Below, piece after piece: positions 9,002 through 18,172 of a DNA stretch of 64,000 nt; the first letter of the stretch is position 1; every line of letters starts with the position of its first letter. The DNA is from Siccirubricoccus deserti. Lineage in GTDB: Bacteria > Pseudomonadota > Alphaproteobacteria > Acetobacterales > Acetobacteraceae. A program made the translations under genes and the position numbers. Under the pieces are notes generated by a model. It saw only the letters and a list, made by a program, of their open reading frames with translations. It made no database searches and had not been told where the DNA came from. The DNA lies in assembly GCF_014283215.1 (NCBI RefSeq), contig NZ_JACOMF010000020.1, positions 27,761-91,760 on the forward strand, in the 5' to 3' direction.

Positions 9002-9826
9002 CTACCCCGCACCGACCGCGATATTGTCCAGCAGCCGGACGGTGCCGAGCTTCGCCGCGGCGATCAGCCGGCCCGGCGCCTTATCCGTCTCGCGCAGCGT
9101 CTCCGCCTCGACCAGCGCCAGGTAGTCCACGCCGAAGCCCGCGGCGGTCAGCGACTGGCGCGCCTCCGCCAGGGCGGTCGCCGGCGCGGTGCCGGCCAGC
9201 ATCGCCGCGGCCGCGGCCTGCATCGCCCGGTGCAACCGTGGCGCCAGGGCGCGGGCAGCCGGATCGAGGAAGCGGTTGCGGGAGGACATCGCCAGCCCAT
9301 CCGCCTCCCGCACCGTCGTCCCGCCGACAATCCGCACCGGCAGGTCGAGGTCGGCGACCATGCGGCGGATCACCTGATACTGCTGCCAATCCTTCTCGCC
9401 GAACACCGCGACGGTGGCGCCGGTCTGGCTGAACAGCTTGGCGCAGACCGTGGCGACGCCGCGGAAATGGCCAGGGCGGGCGGCGCCCTCCCAGCCTTCG
9501 GAGGGGCCGAGCACCTCGATGGTGGTGGCCCGGCCGGGCGGGTACATCACCTCGACGCTCGGCAGCCAGGCGAGGTCGCAGCCGGCGGCCTCCAACTGGG
9601 CCAGATCACCAGCCTCGTCGCGGGGGTAGCGGGAGAGATCCTCCTGCGGGCCGAATTGCAGCGGGTTGACGAAGATCGAGGCGGCGACACGCGGCGCCTC
9701 CCGCCGTGCTGCGGCGATCAGCGAGAGGTGGCCGGCGTGCAGCGCCCCCATGGTCGGCACCAGGGCCAGCGGGCCGAGCTCGGCACGGGCGGCGCGCAGG
9801 CTGGGCAGGTCTCGGACGATCTTCAT
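9002..9826 (-). CDS. panC: Pantothenate synthetase
   Basis: Condenses pantoate with beta-alanine using ATP, the last step of pantothenate (vitamin B5) synthesis. 274 residues. Motifs: PTMGALHAGH at 24-33 with the HxGH nucleotide-binding signature (His30, His33), FVNPLQFGPQEDL, the GEKDWQQ segment and MSSRNRFL in the KMSKS-like position. The ATG at 9826 is preferred over a much longer frame because AGGAG sits six bases upstream and the family starts MKIV-like. The gene is divergent from rlmI with a 73-bp shared promoter region; no panB is nearby. Confidence 0.95.
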   Translation of the reverse strand: MKIVRDLPSLRAARAELGPLALVPTMGALHAGHLSLIAAARREAPRVAASIFVNPLQFGPQEDLSRYPRDEAGDLAQLEAAGCDLAWLPSVEVMYPPGRATTIEVLGPSEGWEGAARPGHFRGVATVCAKLFSQTGATVAVFGEKDWQQYQVIRRMVADLDLPVRIVGGTTVREADGLAMSSRNRFLDPAARALAPRLHRAMQAAAAAMLAGTAPATALAEARQSLTAAGFGVDYLALVEAETLRETDKAPGRLIAAAKLGTVRLLDNIAVGAG

Positions 9827-9899
9827 GCAATTCTCCTGCAGGCCATGTGCGGCAGAGCGCGTTGCGCCGCAAGCCCGCGGGGGCCATGGTCCGCCGCCC

Positions 9900-11099
9900 A
9901 TGACAGACCCCAGCACCGCGCGCCCCCTCCTCCGCCTGCTGCCCGGCCATGACCGCCGGGTGAAGGCGGGCCATCCCTGGGCCTTCTCGAACGAGATCGC
10001 CATGACACCGGCCGCCAAAGCCCTACCGCCCGGCGCGCCGGTGCGGCTGGAAGGCGATGACGGGGTCAGGCACGGCACCTGGCTGTTCAACCCGCACAGC
10101 CTGATCGCTGCCCGCCGGCTGGACGCCGATCCGGCCGCGCCGCTCGACGCCGGCTGGTGCCGTGCCCGGCTCGGCGCCGCGCTGGCGCTGCGGGAAAAGC
10201 TCTACCCCGGCACGCCCTATTACCGGCTGGTGCATGCCGAGGCGGATGGCTTGCCCGGCCTCGTCATCGACCGCTACGGCGATGCGCTGGCGCTGCAGGC
10301 GAATACCGCCGGGATGGAATGGCTGACGCCGGCGCTGGTCGAGGCGCTGGAAGGGCTGCTCGCCCCCCGCCTCATCATCGCCCGCAACGATGCCTCGGTG
10401 CGGGGGCTGGAAGGGCTGGCGGAGGAGGTGAAGCCGCTGCGCGGCACGCCCGGGCCGGTGCGGGTGGAGGAGGCCGGGCTCGGCTTCTCCGTCGACCTGC
10501 TGGCCGGGCAGAAGACCGGCTGGTTCTTCGATCAACGGGAGAACCGCGCACGGGTGGCGCGGCTGGCGGCCGGGGCGACAGTGCTGGACGCCTTCTGCCA
10601 TACCGGCGGCTTCGGCCTGGCGGCGGCGGCGGCCGGGGCGGAGCAGGTGACCCTGCTCGACCGCAGCGCCCCGGCGCTGGAGCTGGCGCTGGCGGCGGCG
10701 CGCGACAACGGGCTGGCGGAGCGTGTCTCCGCCACCCGCGGCGAGGCGCTGGAGACGATGGAGCGGATGGTCGGCAGCCGCACGCGCTTCGACATCGTCG
10801 TCGCCGACCCGCCGGCCTTCGCCAAATCGCGCAAGGACCAGCCGGCGGCGCTGCGCGGCTATGGCAAGCTGGCAAGGCTGGCGGCCGGGCTGGTGGCGCC
10901 GGGCGGGTTCCTCTTCATCGCCTCCTGCAGCCACCACGTCAGCCCCGGCGAATTCGCCGATGCGGTGATCGGCGGGCTGGTTCGCACCCGGCGGGAGGCG
11001 AAGCTGCTGGTGCAGAGCGGCGCCGGGCCGGACCATCCGGTGCATCCGCTGCTGCCGGAGAGCGCCTATCTCAAGGGGCTGCTGTTCCAGCTCGGATGA
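9900..11099 (+). CDS. rlmI: 23S rRNA (cytosine-1962-C5)-methyltransferase RlmI family
   Basis: 399-residue SAM-dependent RNA methyltransferase. An N-terminal PUA-like domain (about residues 10-85, including HPWAFSNEIA) is followed by a Rossmann methyltransferase domain. Landmarks are QKTGWFFDQRENR, the SAM-binding VLDAFCHTGGFGLAAA, the catalytic VADPPAFAKSRKD and a second cysteine motif ASCSHHVS near the end. These match RlmI/YccW rather than RsmB. The ATG at 9900 gives the expected N-terminus. Its TGA overlaps the ATG of the next gene (ATGA at 11096-11099), so the two are probably translated together. Confidence 0.88.
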   Translation: MTDPSTARPLLRLLPGHDRRVKAGHPWAFSNEIAMTPAAKALPPGAPVRLEGDDGVRHGTWLFNPHSLIAARRLDADPAAPLDAGWCRARLGAALALREKLYPGTPYYRLVHAEADGLPGLVIDRYGDALALQANTAGMEWLTPALVEALEGLLAPRLIIARNDASVRGLEGLAEEVKPLRGTPGPVRVEEAGLGFSVDLLAGQKTGWFFDQRENRARVARLAAGATVLDAFCHTGGFGLAAAAAGAEQVTLLDRSAPALELALAAARDNGLAERVSATRGEALETMERMVGSRTRFDIVVADPPAFAKSRKDQPAALRGYGKLARLAAGLVAPGGFLFIASCSHHVSPGEFADAVIGGLVRTRREAKLLVQSGAGPDHPVHPLLPESAYLKGLLFQLG

Positions 11100-11488
11100 G
11101 CACCGCCCCTGCCCGGCTGCAGGCGGCCTATCGTCGCAGCATCTACGCGGCGGCTGGGGCCGAGGCGCGCATCGGCCGGCGCAGCCCGGCGGTGGATGCG
11201 CTGCTGCGCCGGCTCGGCGCGCGCCAGGGCGGCTTCGTGACGGCGTGGAATCCTTACAGCCGACGCATGCCACCAGGATGGAATGCACGGATGCTCGCGC
11301 GTCTGCGCACGGCGGCACGGAGACTGCCCCAGGCGGAAGGCGAAGGCGGCCATGGAAGGTGGCGGGAACGGCACCTGCTGCTCGCCGGAGATCCGCATCG
11401 GCTGACGGTGCTGGCGCGGCGGTTCCGCCAGGCGGCGATCGTGGTGGTGCGCGAGGACGCGCCGGCGCGGCTGGTGGTGCTGCGGTAA
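11096..11488 (+). CDS. DUF3293 domain protein
   Basis: 130-residue protein of unknown function. It contains the family's typical VTAWNPYSRRM motif (about residues 49-59), followed by a basic helix, a GRWRERHLLLAG segment and a short beta-rich end. No catalytic motif, signal peptide or membrane segment is visible. It is translationally coupled to rlmI through a four-base overlap, which places it in RNA-modification context, but no mechanism can be inferred. Confidence 0.75.
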   Translation: MSTAPARLQAAYRRSIYAAAGAEARIGRRSPAVDALLRRLGARQGGFVTAWNPYSRRMPPGWNARMLARLRTAARRLPQAEGEGGHGRWRERHLLLAGDPHRLTVLARRFRQAAIVVVREDAPARLVVLR

Positions 11489-11514
11489 GCCAGCGGGTTC
11501 AAGGGTCAACTGGA

Positions 11515-11600
11515 GGGTGGGGCCGGCGGCGGCCAGCCCCCGACTTTCTTCCCTCGGGCCATGCCGGGCGGCCAGTGATCACGCCGCCGCCGGCCCACCC
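11515..11600. repeat. Long inverted repeat at the edge of the accessory patch
   Basis: Left arm 11515-11532 and right arm 11584-11600 are complementary over 17 bases with one extra G in the left arm (core GGCCGGCGGCGG / CCGCCGCCGGCC). The spacer is 51 bases. It could be a terminator for rlmI-DUF3293 or the end of an inserted element; it sits exactly where base composition changes. Confidence 0.5.
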
Positions 11601-11900
11601 GCCGCATCGGCGAATTCGAATATTCCCGAACTCCGAAGCAGTGCCAGAGCAACTGAGCGCAATACGCTTTGGGGTATTGGAGCGCCTCGGTAATAGAATT
11701 TCTGATGATCGTTACGGCTCGGCGTTTTGCACAGCCTCGACCCGGAGCGGTCCTCCGCAAGGCGAGCGTTGTCATTGGCTGCCCCGCGGTGGCCTGCCCG
11801 GGCAGCGGAATGCGTCATCCGGAACTTACTGACTGTGGCTTCGTTGGCCGCTCACGCTATGCCGCGCGCGCGGCTGGACCGTGCAGCAAGAGGACCCGCC
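11601..11900. other. AT-richer intergenic segment upstream of DUF2231 gene
   Basis: About 300 bases without a credible gene. The stretch at roughly 11605-11725 is clearly less GC-rich than the surroundings and contains short A/T runs; it probably carries the promoter of the DUF2231/sugar dehydrogenase pair. No sigma-70 box pair is convincing. Confidence 0.4.
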
Positions 11901-12332
11901 GTGTCTGCCACCTTTGCCCCAGCTCTGCAGAGGCCGCTCCATCCGCTGCACGCCATCCTGCTCGCCTTTCCGCTACCGCTGTTCTTGGGCGCGCTGCTCA
12001 GCGATCTCGCCTACTGGAAGAGCTTCCATGTGCAGTGGGCCAACTTCTCGTCATGGCTCATTGCCGGCGGGCTGCTCGTAGGCAGCTTTGCCCTGCTCTG
12101 GGCGCTGATCGACCTGATCCGTAGCGGAACGGCACGCCGGAGGCGCGCGGCCATCTACTTTGTCGTGCTGCTCGCCATGTGGGTGCTCGGTCTGGTTAAT
12201 GCCTTCGTGCACGGCAAGGACGCCTTCGCGATCATGCCAGAGGCGCTCTACCTGTCGGCGGTCGTGACGCTCCTCGCGCTCGTCGCGGCCTGGATGGGGT
12301 ATTCCGGCTACCAGTCCAGGGGAGTGGTCTGA
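11901..12332 (+). CDS. DUF2231-type four-helix membrane protein
   Basis: 143-residue inner-membrane protein with four hydrophobic helices (about residues 15-32, 43-65, 78-97 and 105-130). Typical DUF2231 features are the opening HPLHAILLAFPLPLFLGALLSD and the conserved HGK-like turn. The GTG at 11901 was chosen because AAGAGGA lies about seven bases upstream; longer in-frame versions lack a site and add non-family sequence. Relatives are often paired with PQQ- or haem-dependent periplasmic oxidoreductases, and its TGA overlaps the ATG of the sugar dehydrogenase gene. A quinone- or cytochrome-related membrane partner role is inference. Confidence 0.8.
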   Translation: MSATFAPALQRPLHPLHAILLAFPLPLFLGALLSDLAYWKSFHVQWANFSSWLIAGGLLVGSFALLWALIDLIRSGTARRRRAAIYFVVLLAMWVLGLVNAFVHGKDAFAIMPEALYLSAVVTLLALVAAWMGYSGYQSRGVV

Positions 12333-13615
12333 TGCATCCGGCCTTCCTGGTCGCCGTGGCAGCCGTTGCGCTTGCAGGCTGCGACGGCGAACCCGTTGCA
12401 GAGCAGCGGGGCTCCGACCCACAGCTGCCCGCCCCACATCGCGGCCTGCTGCCCGACATGGCTATCCCGCGGCCAGCCGCCTGGGGCAGCGATCTCCCGA
12501 CCGTGCCGCAGGGCTACAGGATCCAAGCCATCGCCACGGATCTCCGGATTCCGCGGCAGACGCTGGTGCTGCCCAATGGCGACATCCTGGTGGCGGAGGG
12601 AGCGGGCGGCAACGCGCCTGCTCTCCGCCCGAAGGATATCATTGCGGGGTACATCAAGAGCCTGGGCAAGACGTCGGTGCCCGGCGGCAATCGGCTGACG
12701 CTGCTGCGTGACGCCGATGGCGACGGCACCTACGAAACGCGGGGCGCCTTCGCCGACAATCTCAACGCGCCCTACGGCCTCGCCTTGGTCAATGGCGTTC
12801 TCTATGTCGCCAACCAGGATGCGCTGGTGCGCTTCGACTATCGTGACGGGCAGACCGAAGCGAGTGGGCCGCCGACGAAGGTCACGGACCTGCCCTCGGC
12901 CATTAACCATCACTGGACGAAGTCGCTGGCCGCCAGCCCCGACGGCCGGTTCCTGTATGTCGGCATCGGCTCGAACAGCAACATCACTGAACGCGGAATG
13001 GAAGCCGAGGTCGACCGGGCCATGATCTGGCAAATCGACGCGGAGACGGGCGCGCACCGGCCCTACGCCACTGGCCTCCGCAACCCGACCGCCCTCGCCA
13101 TCCAGCCTGGCACAGACCGGCTCTGGGCGGTCGTGAACGAGAGGGACGAGATCGGTCCCAACCTCGTTCCGGACTATCTGACCTCGGTGCGCGAGGGCGG
13201 CTTCTATGGTTGGCCTTACAGCTACTGGGGCCAGAACCTGGACACGCGCGTGCGGCCACAAGACCCGGAGAAGGTCGCCGCGGCGATCCGTCCAGACTAC
13301 GCCCTCGGGTCGCATGTCGCCGCGCTGGGCTTGGCGTTTTCGAGCCAAGCCGTGGGTCCGCAGTTCACCGAGGGCGTCTTCGTCGGCGAGCACGGGAGCT
13401 GGAACCGCACCGAGCCTGTCGGCTATCGGGTTGTCTTTGTGCCGTTCCGCGACGGCCGGCCCGCCGGCGAGCCGATCGACGTCGTGTCCGGCTTCCTGAC
13501 CGGCGACGGCAATGCCCGCGGCCGGCCGGTCGGGGTCTCGGTGGATCCGCGGGGCGCCCTGATCGTTGCCGACGATCTGTCGAACACAGTCTGGCGGGTG
13601 ACCGTAAGCCGGTGA
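12332..13615 (+). CDS. PQQ-dependent sugar dehydrogenase (sorbosone dehydrogenase-like), lipoprotein
   Basis: 427-residue periplasmic beta-propeller enzyme. A lipoprotein signal ends in ALAGC (Cys17), so it is probably anchored to a membrane. The propeller starts near residue 60 (VPQGYRIQAIATDLRIPRQ); repeats carry LPNGDILVAEG, NAPYGLALVNGVLYVA, ASPDGRFLYVGIGSN, GLRNPTALAIQPGTDRLWA, GGFYGWPYSYW and VGEHGSWNR, the pattern of L-sorbosone and soluble glucose dehydrogenases that bind PQQ and calcium. The true sugar is unknown. PQQ biosynthesis genes are absent from the window. It is coupled by an ATGA-type overlap to the DUF2231 gene and followed by a hairpin. Confidence 0.85.
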   Translation: MHPAFLVAVAAVALAGCDGEPVAEQRGSDPQLPAPHRGLLPDMAIPRPAAWGSDLPTVPQGYRIQAIATDLRIPRQTLVLPNGDILVAEGAGGNAPALRPKDIIAGYIKSLGKTSVPGGNRLTLLRDADGDGTYETRGAFADNLNAPYGLALVNGVLYVANQDALVRFDYRDGQTEASGPPTKVTDLPSAINHHWTKSLAASPDGRFLYVGIGSNSNITERGMEAEVDRAMIWQIDAETGAHRPYATGLRNPTALAIQPGTDRLWAVVNERDEIGPNLVPDYLTSVREGGFYGWPYSYWGQNLDTRVRPQDPEKVAAAIRPDYALGSHVAALGLAFSSQAVGPQFTEGVFVGEHGSWNRTEPVGYRVVFVPFRDGRPAGEPIDVVSGFLTGDGNARGRPVGVSVDPRGALIVADDLSNTVWRVTVSR

Positions 13616-13618
13616 CCT

Positions 13619-13647
13619 TGTCGCTCGGGGCATAGCCCGAGGCGACA
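13619..13647 (+). terminator. Hairpin after the sugar dehydrogenase gene
   Basis: TGTCGC-TCGGG pairs with CCCGAGGCGACA across a short loop, with one bulged C, starting four bases after the stop codon. A rho-independent-like terminator without a strong U tract is the simplest reading. Confidence 0.55.
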
Positions 13648-14036
13648 GGAGCCCTACGCGTGCCGCCGGGGATGTAAGGCAAAGCGATGTCGGGCGGCCA
13701 AAGCCCTGGCCCCACCCAACCCAGGCCCCTCCCATGACCCACTGCCGGTGCGACCGCAAACGTGAACCGCCGCATCCCGCCCGAAGCGGACCAACGAGCA
13801 GGCGTACCAGCGATGGAGGGGTTGAACTGGGCTTAGGCCGCTTTGCAGACCAAGCATGGCGGAGCACGTCGGCGCATCCCCTTCAGAGCGGAGGCTGCAC
13901 CGGTCGAACAACTCGCCTTCGAGAGTGACAAAGAACGCGATGAACCTGCTCTCGCTGCGAGAAGCGGCGGGGCACCACCACACATCGATGCACCAAGGTG
14001 GAGGCGCGTAAGGACCGGGTCGCTGCCGCCCTGCGT
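13648..14036. other. Intergenic stretch, no gene seen
   Basis: About 390 bases between the dehydrogenase terminator and the 3' end of the small minus-strand gene. Open frames here are short and lack ribosome-binding sites and recognisable domains. It may contain degenerate sequence; nothing specific can be claimed. Confidence 0.4.
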
Positions 14037-14456
14037 TCAGCGGCGGGAGCGGCGGCCTGGTGGGCGCTTCGCCGGTGACTTGGACCGCGTTGCCGTTGGG
14101 GCGGTGAGAATGGGCTCGGCTGCGGGGATGCCATCTGTCCCAACGTAACGCTGGAGCGTCGCGCCGGCGGCGACGTGCGGAAAGGCCTGGGCGCCTTTCG
14201 GCCATGTTCTCGCGAAGGCAGCCACCTCGGCGTGATCTTGTCTGCGGATGGTCTGGACGAGAAAGAACGCCGCCTGGGCCGGCCGCAGCCGCTGCTGGCG
14301 CAGCAGGTGATGATGCCATTCGCGGGTGCGCAGGGGACACCAATCCACCAAGGCTTCCTGCAGGGCTCGGCGTACCTCGACCGGTAGTTCCTCATACGCC
14401 CGGTAGGCATCACCCTTCAGCTTGCTGTAGGGCTTGGTCGCCGTGCTGTTGTCCAT
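14037..14456 (-). CDS. Small conserved-looking protein, possibly DUF6525-like
   Basis: 139 residues, cytoplasmic, no signal or membrane segment. The N-terminal 100 residues look like a folded helical protein: MDNSTATKPYSKLKGDAYRA, then ELPVEVRRALQEALVDW, REWHHHLLRQQ and AFFLVQTIRRQDHAEVAAFART. The Pro-x-x-Val-Arg-Arg-Ala plus Trp pattern resembles small alphaproteobacterial DUF6525 proteins, from memory and not verified. The last 35 residues are low-complexity Ala/Pro/Arg. Base composition is closer to the accessory patch than to housekeeping genes. Function unknown. Confidence 0.55.
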   Translation of the reverse strand: MDNSTATKPYSKLKGDAYRAYEELPVEVRRALQEALVDWCPLRTREWHHHLLRQQRLRPAQAAFFLVQTIRRQDHAEVAAFARTWPKGAQAFPHVAAGATLQRYVGTDGIPAAEPILTAPTATRSKSPAKRPPGRRSRR

Positions 14457-14888
14457 ACCTGCCTTCTACCGAAGGGAAGACCTCCGGAAAACCGTAGCGC
14501 CAACCGCTTGGTGCTCGGCACCTATGCCGCCACGCTAGACTAGGTCGCGGTTCTGCCCGTGGCTAGTCGCCCCCAAAAACCGTCCGGCAACGCCATTTCC
14601 CCTCCGCATGAGGGTGAGAAACGACATCCAGGCCACCCAGCAGCCAAGCGCGTCAGCCAGTCAGCAGGTTACGCAAGGGAGCCAAGGGAAGACGCTTACC
14701 CGAAGACCCTGACCGAGCCGCCCATTTGGAACCACCCGGCGTCGCCGACCCGACCAAAGGTCAGCTTCCCACCCAGGCGCTCGTTCGCCAGGGCGCTTGG
14801 CATAACCTGGGGTTGCGAGGAACAGGTAGCGGCCGACCGGGGAAACTCCCAGGGAAACAGGGAAACCGGCGCTGCTAAGCCCTTGAAA
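14457..14888. other. Gene-free segment downstream of the tRNA-Lys 3' end
   Basis: About 430 bases with no supported gene. It lies directly 3' of the tRNA gene (which is on the minus strand), the place where integrative elements usually insert. Short GGGAAAC repeats occur at about 14839-14866. No integrase reading frame or duplicated tRNA end was found within the window. Confidence 0.4.
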
Positions 14889-14964
<76 letters not shown>

Positions 14965-15167
14965 ATCCGTGGGCGCTTCATAGCCGCCGCCACGGCTTTG
15001 TCTACCCCTTGATGCGCAATCGTGCTCCCCGACGCCCCGAAACCGCCGCAGCGCCATCCCGTACCCTGCCCGATGCCGGGCTGCGGCGGGCCGCGTCCAG
15101 ATGAGAATATACTTCGCCGTAACGCGGCTTGGCCCGGGCATCGCGGCATTCGGGCCCATGATCCGCC

Positions 15168-16316
15168 CTACTCCCGCGCCGGCCCGAACTCGGCGTCCCG
15201 GTGCACGAAGACCGACAGCAGCAGCCCGAACCCCAACATCGTCGTCAGCATCGCCGACCCACCATGCGAGATCAGCGGCAGCGGCACCCCGCCCACCGGG
15301 ATAGATCCTGTGACCATCGCCACGTTCACGAAGACATAGAGGAAGAAATTCGTCCCCAGCCCTACCGCCAGCAGCCTCCCGAACTGGTGCCGGCAGCGCA
15401 GCGCCACGGCGAAGCAGAACAGCACCACCAGCGCCAGCAGCCCCAGCACCACCAGCGCCCCTACCAGGCCGAATTCCTCGGCGATCATGGTGAAGATGAA
15501 ATCGGTCTGCTTCTCCGGCAGGAAGTTCAGGTGCCCCTGCGTCCCCTGCAGGAACCCCTTCCCCCACAACCCGCCAGAGCCCAGCGCGATCTTCGACTGG
15601 ATGATGTTGTATCCCGCCCCCAGCGGGTCGCTCTCCGGGTCGAGGAAGGTGGTGATCCGGGCCCGCTGGTAATCGTGCAACTGCCGATAGGCGATCGGCG
15701 CCGCCAGCCCGGCCCCGGCCAGGATCAGGGCGAATTTCCATATCCGAACGCCAGCGGCGAAGAATACCGCCCCACCCACCATGGCAGTGATCAGCCCGGT
15801 GCCGAGGTTCGGCTGCTTCAGGATCAGCCCGACCGGCACCAGCACCATCAGCACCGGCGGCACCAGGAACAGCGGATTGCCGATCCGCTCCCAACTCGCC
15901 CGCTGGAACCAGGCGGCCAACCCCAGCACCAGCATGATCTTCATCAGCTCGGACGGCTGCAGCTGCAGCGGGCCGATGTCGATCCAGCGCTGCGCCCCCT
16001 TCCCGACATTGCCGTGCAGCAGCACCAGCACCAGCAGCGCCACGCCGCCGAGGTAGCCGACCCAGGCGAAGCGGGCGACAAAGCGGATGTCGATCAGTGC
16101 GATGCCAAGCATCAGCACCAGGCCGAAGCCGAAACGGATGGCATGCTTCGCCGCATAGGCCTCCGGCCCGCCACCGGCCGAGTACAGCGCCACATAGCCC
16201 ACCGCGGCGACGGCGCAGAGCAGCAGCACGAAGCTCCAGGGGATCAGCCAGAGCTTCTGCAGGATCCCGGCGCCACGATCCCGCGTCAGCAGCCGGCGCT
16301 CGAAGGTCCCGCTCAT
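15168..16316 (-). CDS. rodA: Rod-shape peptidoglycan polymerase RodA (SEDS family)
   Basis: 382-residue inner-membrane glycosyltransferase that polymerises lipid II during elongation together with PBP2. About ten transmembrane helices are visible. SEDS landmarks are GAQRWIDIGPLQLQPSELMK, the QPNLGT segment carrying the catalytic-loop Asp region equivalent, ARITTFLDPESDPLGAGYN and the C-terminal PVGGVPLPLISHGGSAML. The length is normal. The start overlaps the mrdA stop by four bases, and it is the last gene of the mreBCD-mrdA-rodA unit. A 200-bp non-coding stretch follows before the tRNA. Confidence 0.95.
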   Translation of the reverse strand: MSGTFERRLLTRDRGAGILQKLWLIPWSFVLLLCAVAAVGYVALYSAGGGPEAYAAKHAIRFGFGLVLMLGIALIDIRFVARFAWVGYLGGVALLVLVLLHGNVGKGAQRWIDIGPLQLQPSELMKIMLVLGLAAWFQRASWERIGNPLFLVPPVLMVLVPVGLILKQPNLGTGLITAMVGGAVFFAAGVRIWKFALILAGAGLAAPIAYRQLHDYQRARITTFLDPESDPLGAGYNIIQSKIALGSGGLWGKGFLQGTQGHLNFLPEKQTDFIFTMIAEEFGLVGALVVLGLLALVVLFCFAVALRCRHQFGRLLAVGLGTNFFLYVFVNVAMVTGSIPVGGVPLPLISHGGSAMLTTMLGFGLLLSVFVHRDAEFGPARE

Positions 16317-18172
16317 GGCTTGGCCTCGGCCATCCGCGGCCCCGGCCCGGTGCGGAAGCGGTTCATCACCTCCACCATCACGTCCCGCGCCAACGGCGCC
16401 GCGGCGCCGGAGCCGCTCATGCCATGCTCCACCACCACGCTGACGGCGTAGAGCGGGTTGTCATAGGGCGCATAGGCAACGAACAGCGCATGTGGCCGCC
16501 ACTCGCGCGGCTGGTTCTCCACCTTGAATCCCCGCTCCCGCTGTTCCCGCGTCACCCGCCGCACCTGCACCGAGCCGGTCTTGCCCGCCATCATGCCGAG
16601 CGCCGGCGGCAGGCGGCTGGTGCGGGCGGTGCCGCCCTCCTCGTTCACCACCGCCCACATGCCCTCTCGCATCAGCCGCAGGTCTCGCTCGGGGATGCCG
16701 AGGCTGGGCCAATCCTCCGCCCTGGTGCCGCGCACTGGCCGGCCGCCGATGCTGTGGGTCAGGTGCGGCTGCACCGCCCGGCCGGTGGCCAGCCGCGCCG
16801 CCATGGTGGCGAGGCTGAGCGGCGTCAGCTGGTAGAAGCCCTGGCCGATGCCATGCACCACGGTATCGCCCAGCGCCCAGGGCTTGCCCTGCGCCTGCCG
16901 CCAGGCCCGCGTCGGCACCAGCCCGCGGCGGGTCCCCGGCAGCTCGATCTCGAGGTCGACGCCGAGGCCGAAGCGGTTGGCCATGGCGGCGATGCGGTCG
17001 ATGCCGGTGCGCTTGGCAAGTTCGTAGAAATAGACATCGCAGGAAAGTTTGATGCCGCCGCGCATGTCGACGCCGCCGTGCCCCTGACGGTTCCAGCAAT
17101 GGAAGCGGCTGTCGCCGAGATCCATGTAGCCCGGGCAGCCCACCCGCTCGCCCGGGGTCACCACCCGCGCCTCCAGCGCCGCCAGCGCCACGATCATCTT
17201 GAAGGTGGACCCCGGGGCGTAGAGCCCATTGGTTGTCTTGTTGATCAGCGGCGTCGCCCGGTTGCGGGTCCATTCCCGCCATTGCGCGGCGGAGACGCCG
17301 GCGTTGAACAGGTTGGGGTCGAAGGAGGGCTGCGAGGCCATCGCCAGCACCTCGCCATTGCGGGCGTCCAGCACCACCACGCTGGTGCCCTCCTCGATCC
17401 TGCCGCGGATCGCTTTCTGCAGTTCGGCATCGGCCGAGATCTGCACATCCAGGCCCGGCACGCCCTCCCGCCGCTCCAGCTCACGGATCACCCGCCCGAC
17501 GGCGTTGACTTCCAGCTGCACCGCCCCGGCGCGGCCGCGCAGCGCCTGGTCGTGATGGCGTTCCAGCCCGGCGCGGCCGACACGGATGCCGGGCAGTTCC
17601 AACAGCGGGTCGCCATCCATGTCGCGCTCCGCCGGCGGGGCGACATAGCCGACCATATGCGCCAGATGCTCGGCTTCCGGGTACAACCGCGTGGTGCCCA
17701 CGTCGATCAGGATGCCGGGCAGGTCGGGCGCGTTGACCTCGATGCGCGCCATCTCCTCCCAGCTCAGGAATTCCCGCACCGTGACGGGGATGAAGCGGCG
17801 ACGGCGGCGCAGCTCGCGCTCGATCCGTGCCCGCTCATGCTCCTGCAGCGGCACGATGCGGGAGAAGGTCTCGAGCGTGGCGCCGACGTCCTGGGTCTGC
17901 TCGGCCACCAGCAGGGCGCGCCAGTTCAGCTTGTTGCCGGCGACGACCCGGCCCTCGCGGTCCAGCACCCTGCCGCGCGGTGGCGGGATCAGTCGGGCGG
18001 AGACGCGATTCTCCTCGGCCAGGGTCGCGTAGCGCTCGCCCTCCTCCGACTGCAGCCGGTACAGCCGGGTCGCCAGCAGGCCGAACAGCCCAAGCTGGCC
18101 AAAACCCAGCGCCACCGCCCGGCGGGTGAAGATCCCGCGCCGCTGCTGCTCCTCCCGCCGCACGCCTTTCAT
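16313..18172 (-). CDS. mrdA: Penicillin-binding protein 2 (elongation transpeptidase)
   Basis: 619-residue class B PBP that cross-links peptidoglycan in the elongasome. A short cytoplasmic N-terminus and one transmembrane helix (about residues 20-40, AVALGFGQLGLFGLLATRLYRL) precede the pedestal domain and a C-terminal transpeptidase. Active-site motifs: Ser in GSTFK near residue 321, SCD (SxN position; Asn replaced by Asp as in many PBP2) in LSCDVYFYEL, and KTG in GKTGSVQV near 531. It overlaps mreD and rodA by four bases each, consistent with tight stoichiometry. Confidence 0.95.
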   Translation of the reverse strand: MKGVRREEQQRRGIFTRRAVALGFGQLGLFGLLATRLYRLQSEEGERYATLAEENRVSARLIPPPRGRVLDREGRVVAGNKLNWRALLVAEQTQDVGATLETFSRIVPLQEHERARIERELRRRRRFIPVTVREFLSWEEMARIEVNAPDLPGILIDVGTTRLYPEAEHLAHMVGYVAPPAERDMDGDPLLELPGIRVGRAGLERHHDQALRGRAGAVQLEVNAVGRVIRELERREGVPGLDVQISADAELQKAIRGRIEEGTSVVVLDARNGEVLAMASQPSFDPNLFNAGVSAAQWREWTRNRATPLINKTTNGLYAPGSTFKMIVALAALEARVVTPGERVGCPGYMDLGDSRFHCWNRQGHGGVDMRGGIKLSCDVYFYELAKRTGIDRIAAMANRFGLGVDLEIELPGTRRGLVPTRAWRQAQGKPWALGDTVVHGIGQGFYQLTPLSLATMAARLATGRAVQPHLTHSIGGRPVRGTRAEDWPSLGIPERDLRLMREGMWAVVNEEGGTARTSRLPPALGMMAGKTGSVQVRRVTREQRERGFKVENQPREWRPHALFVAYAPYDNPLYAVSVVVEHGMSGSGAAAPLARDVMVEVMNRFRTGPGPRMAEAKP

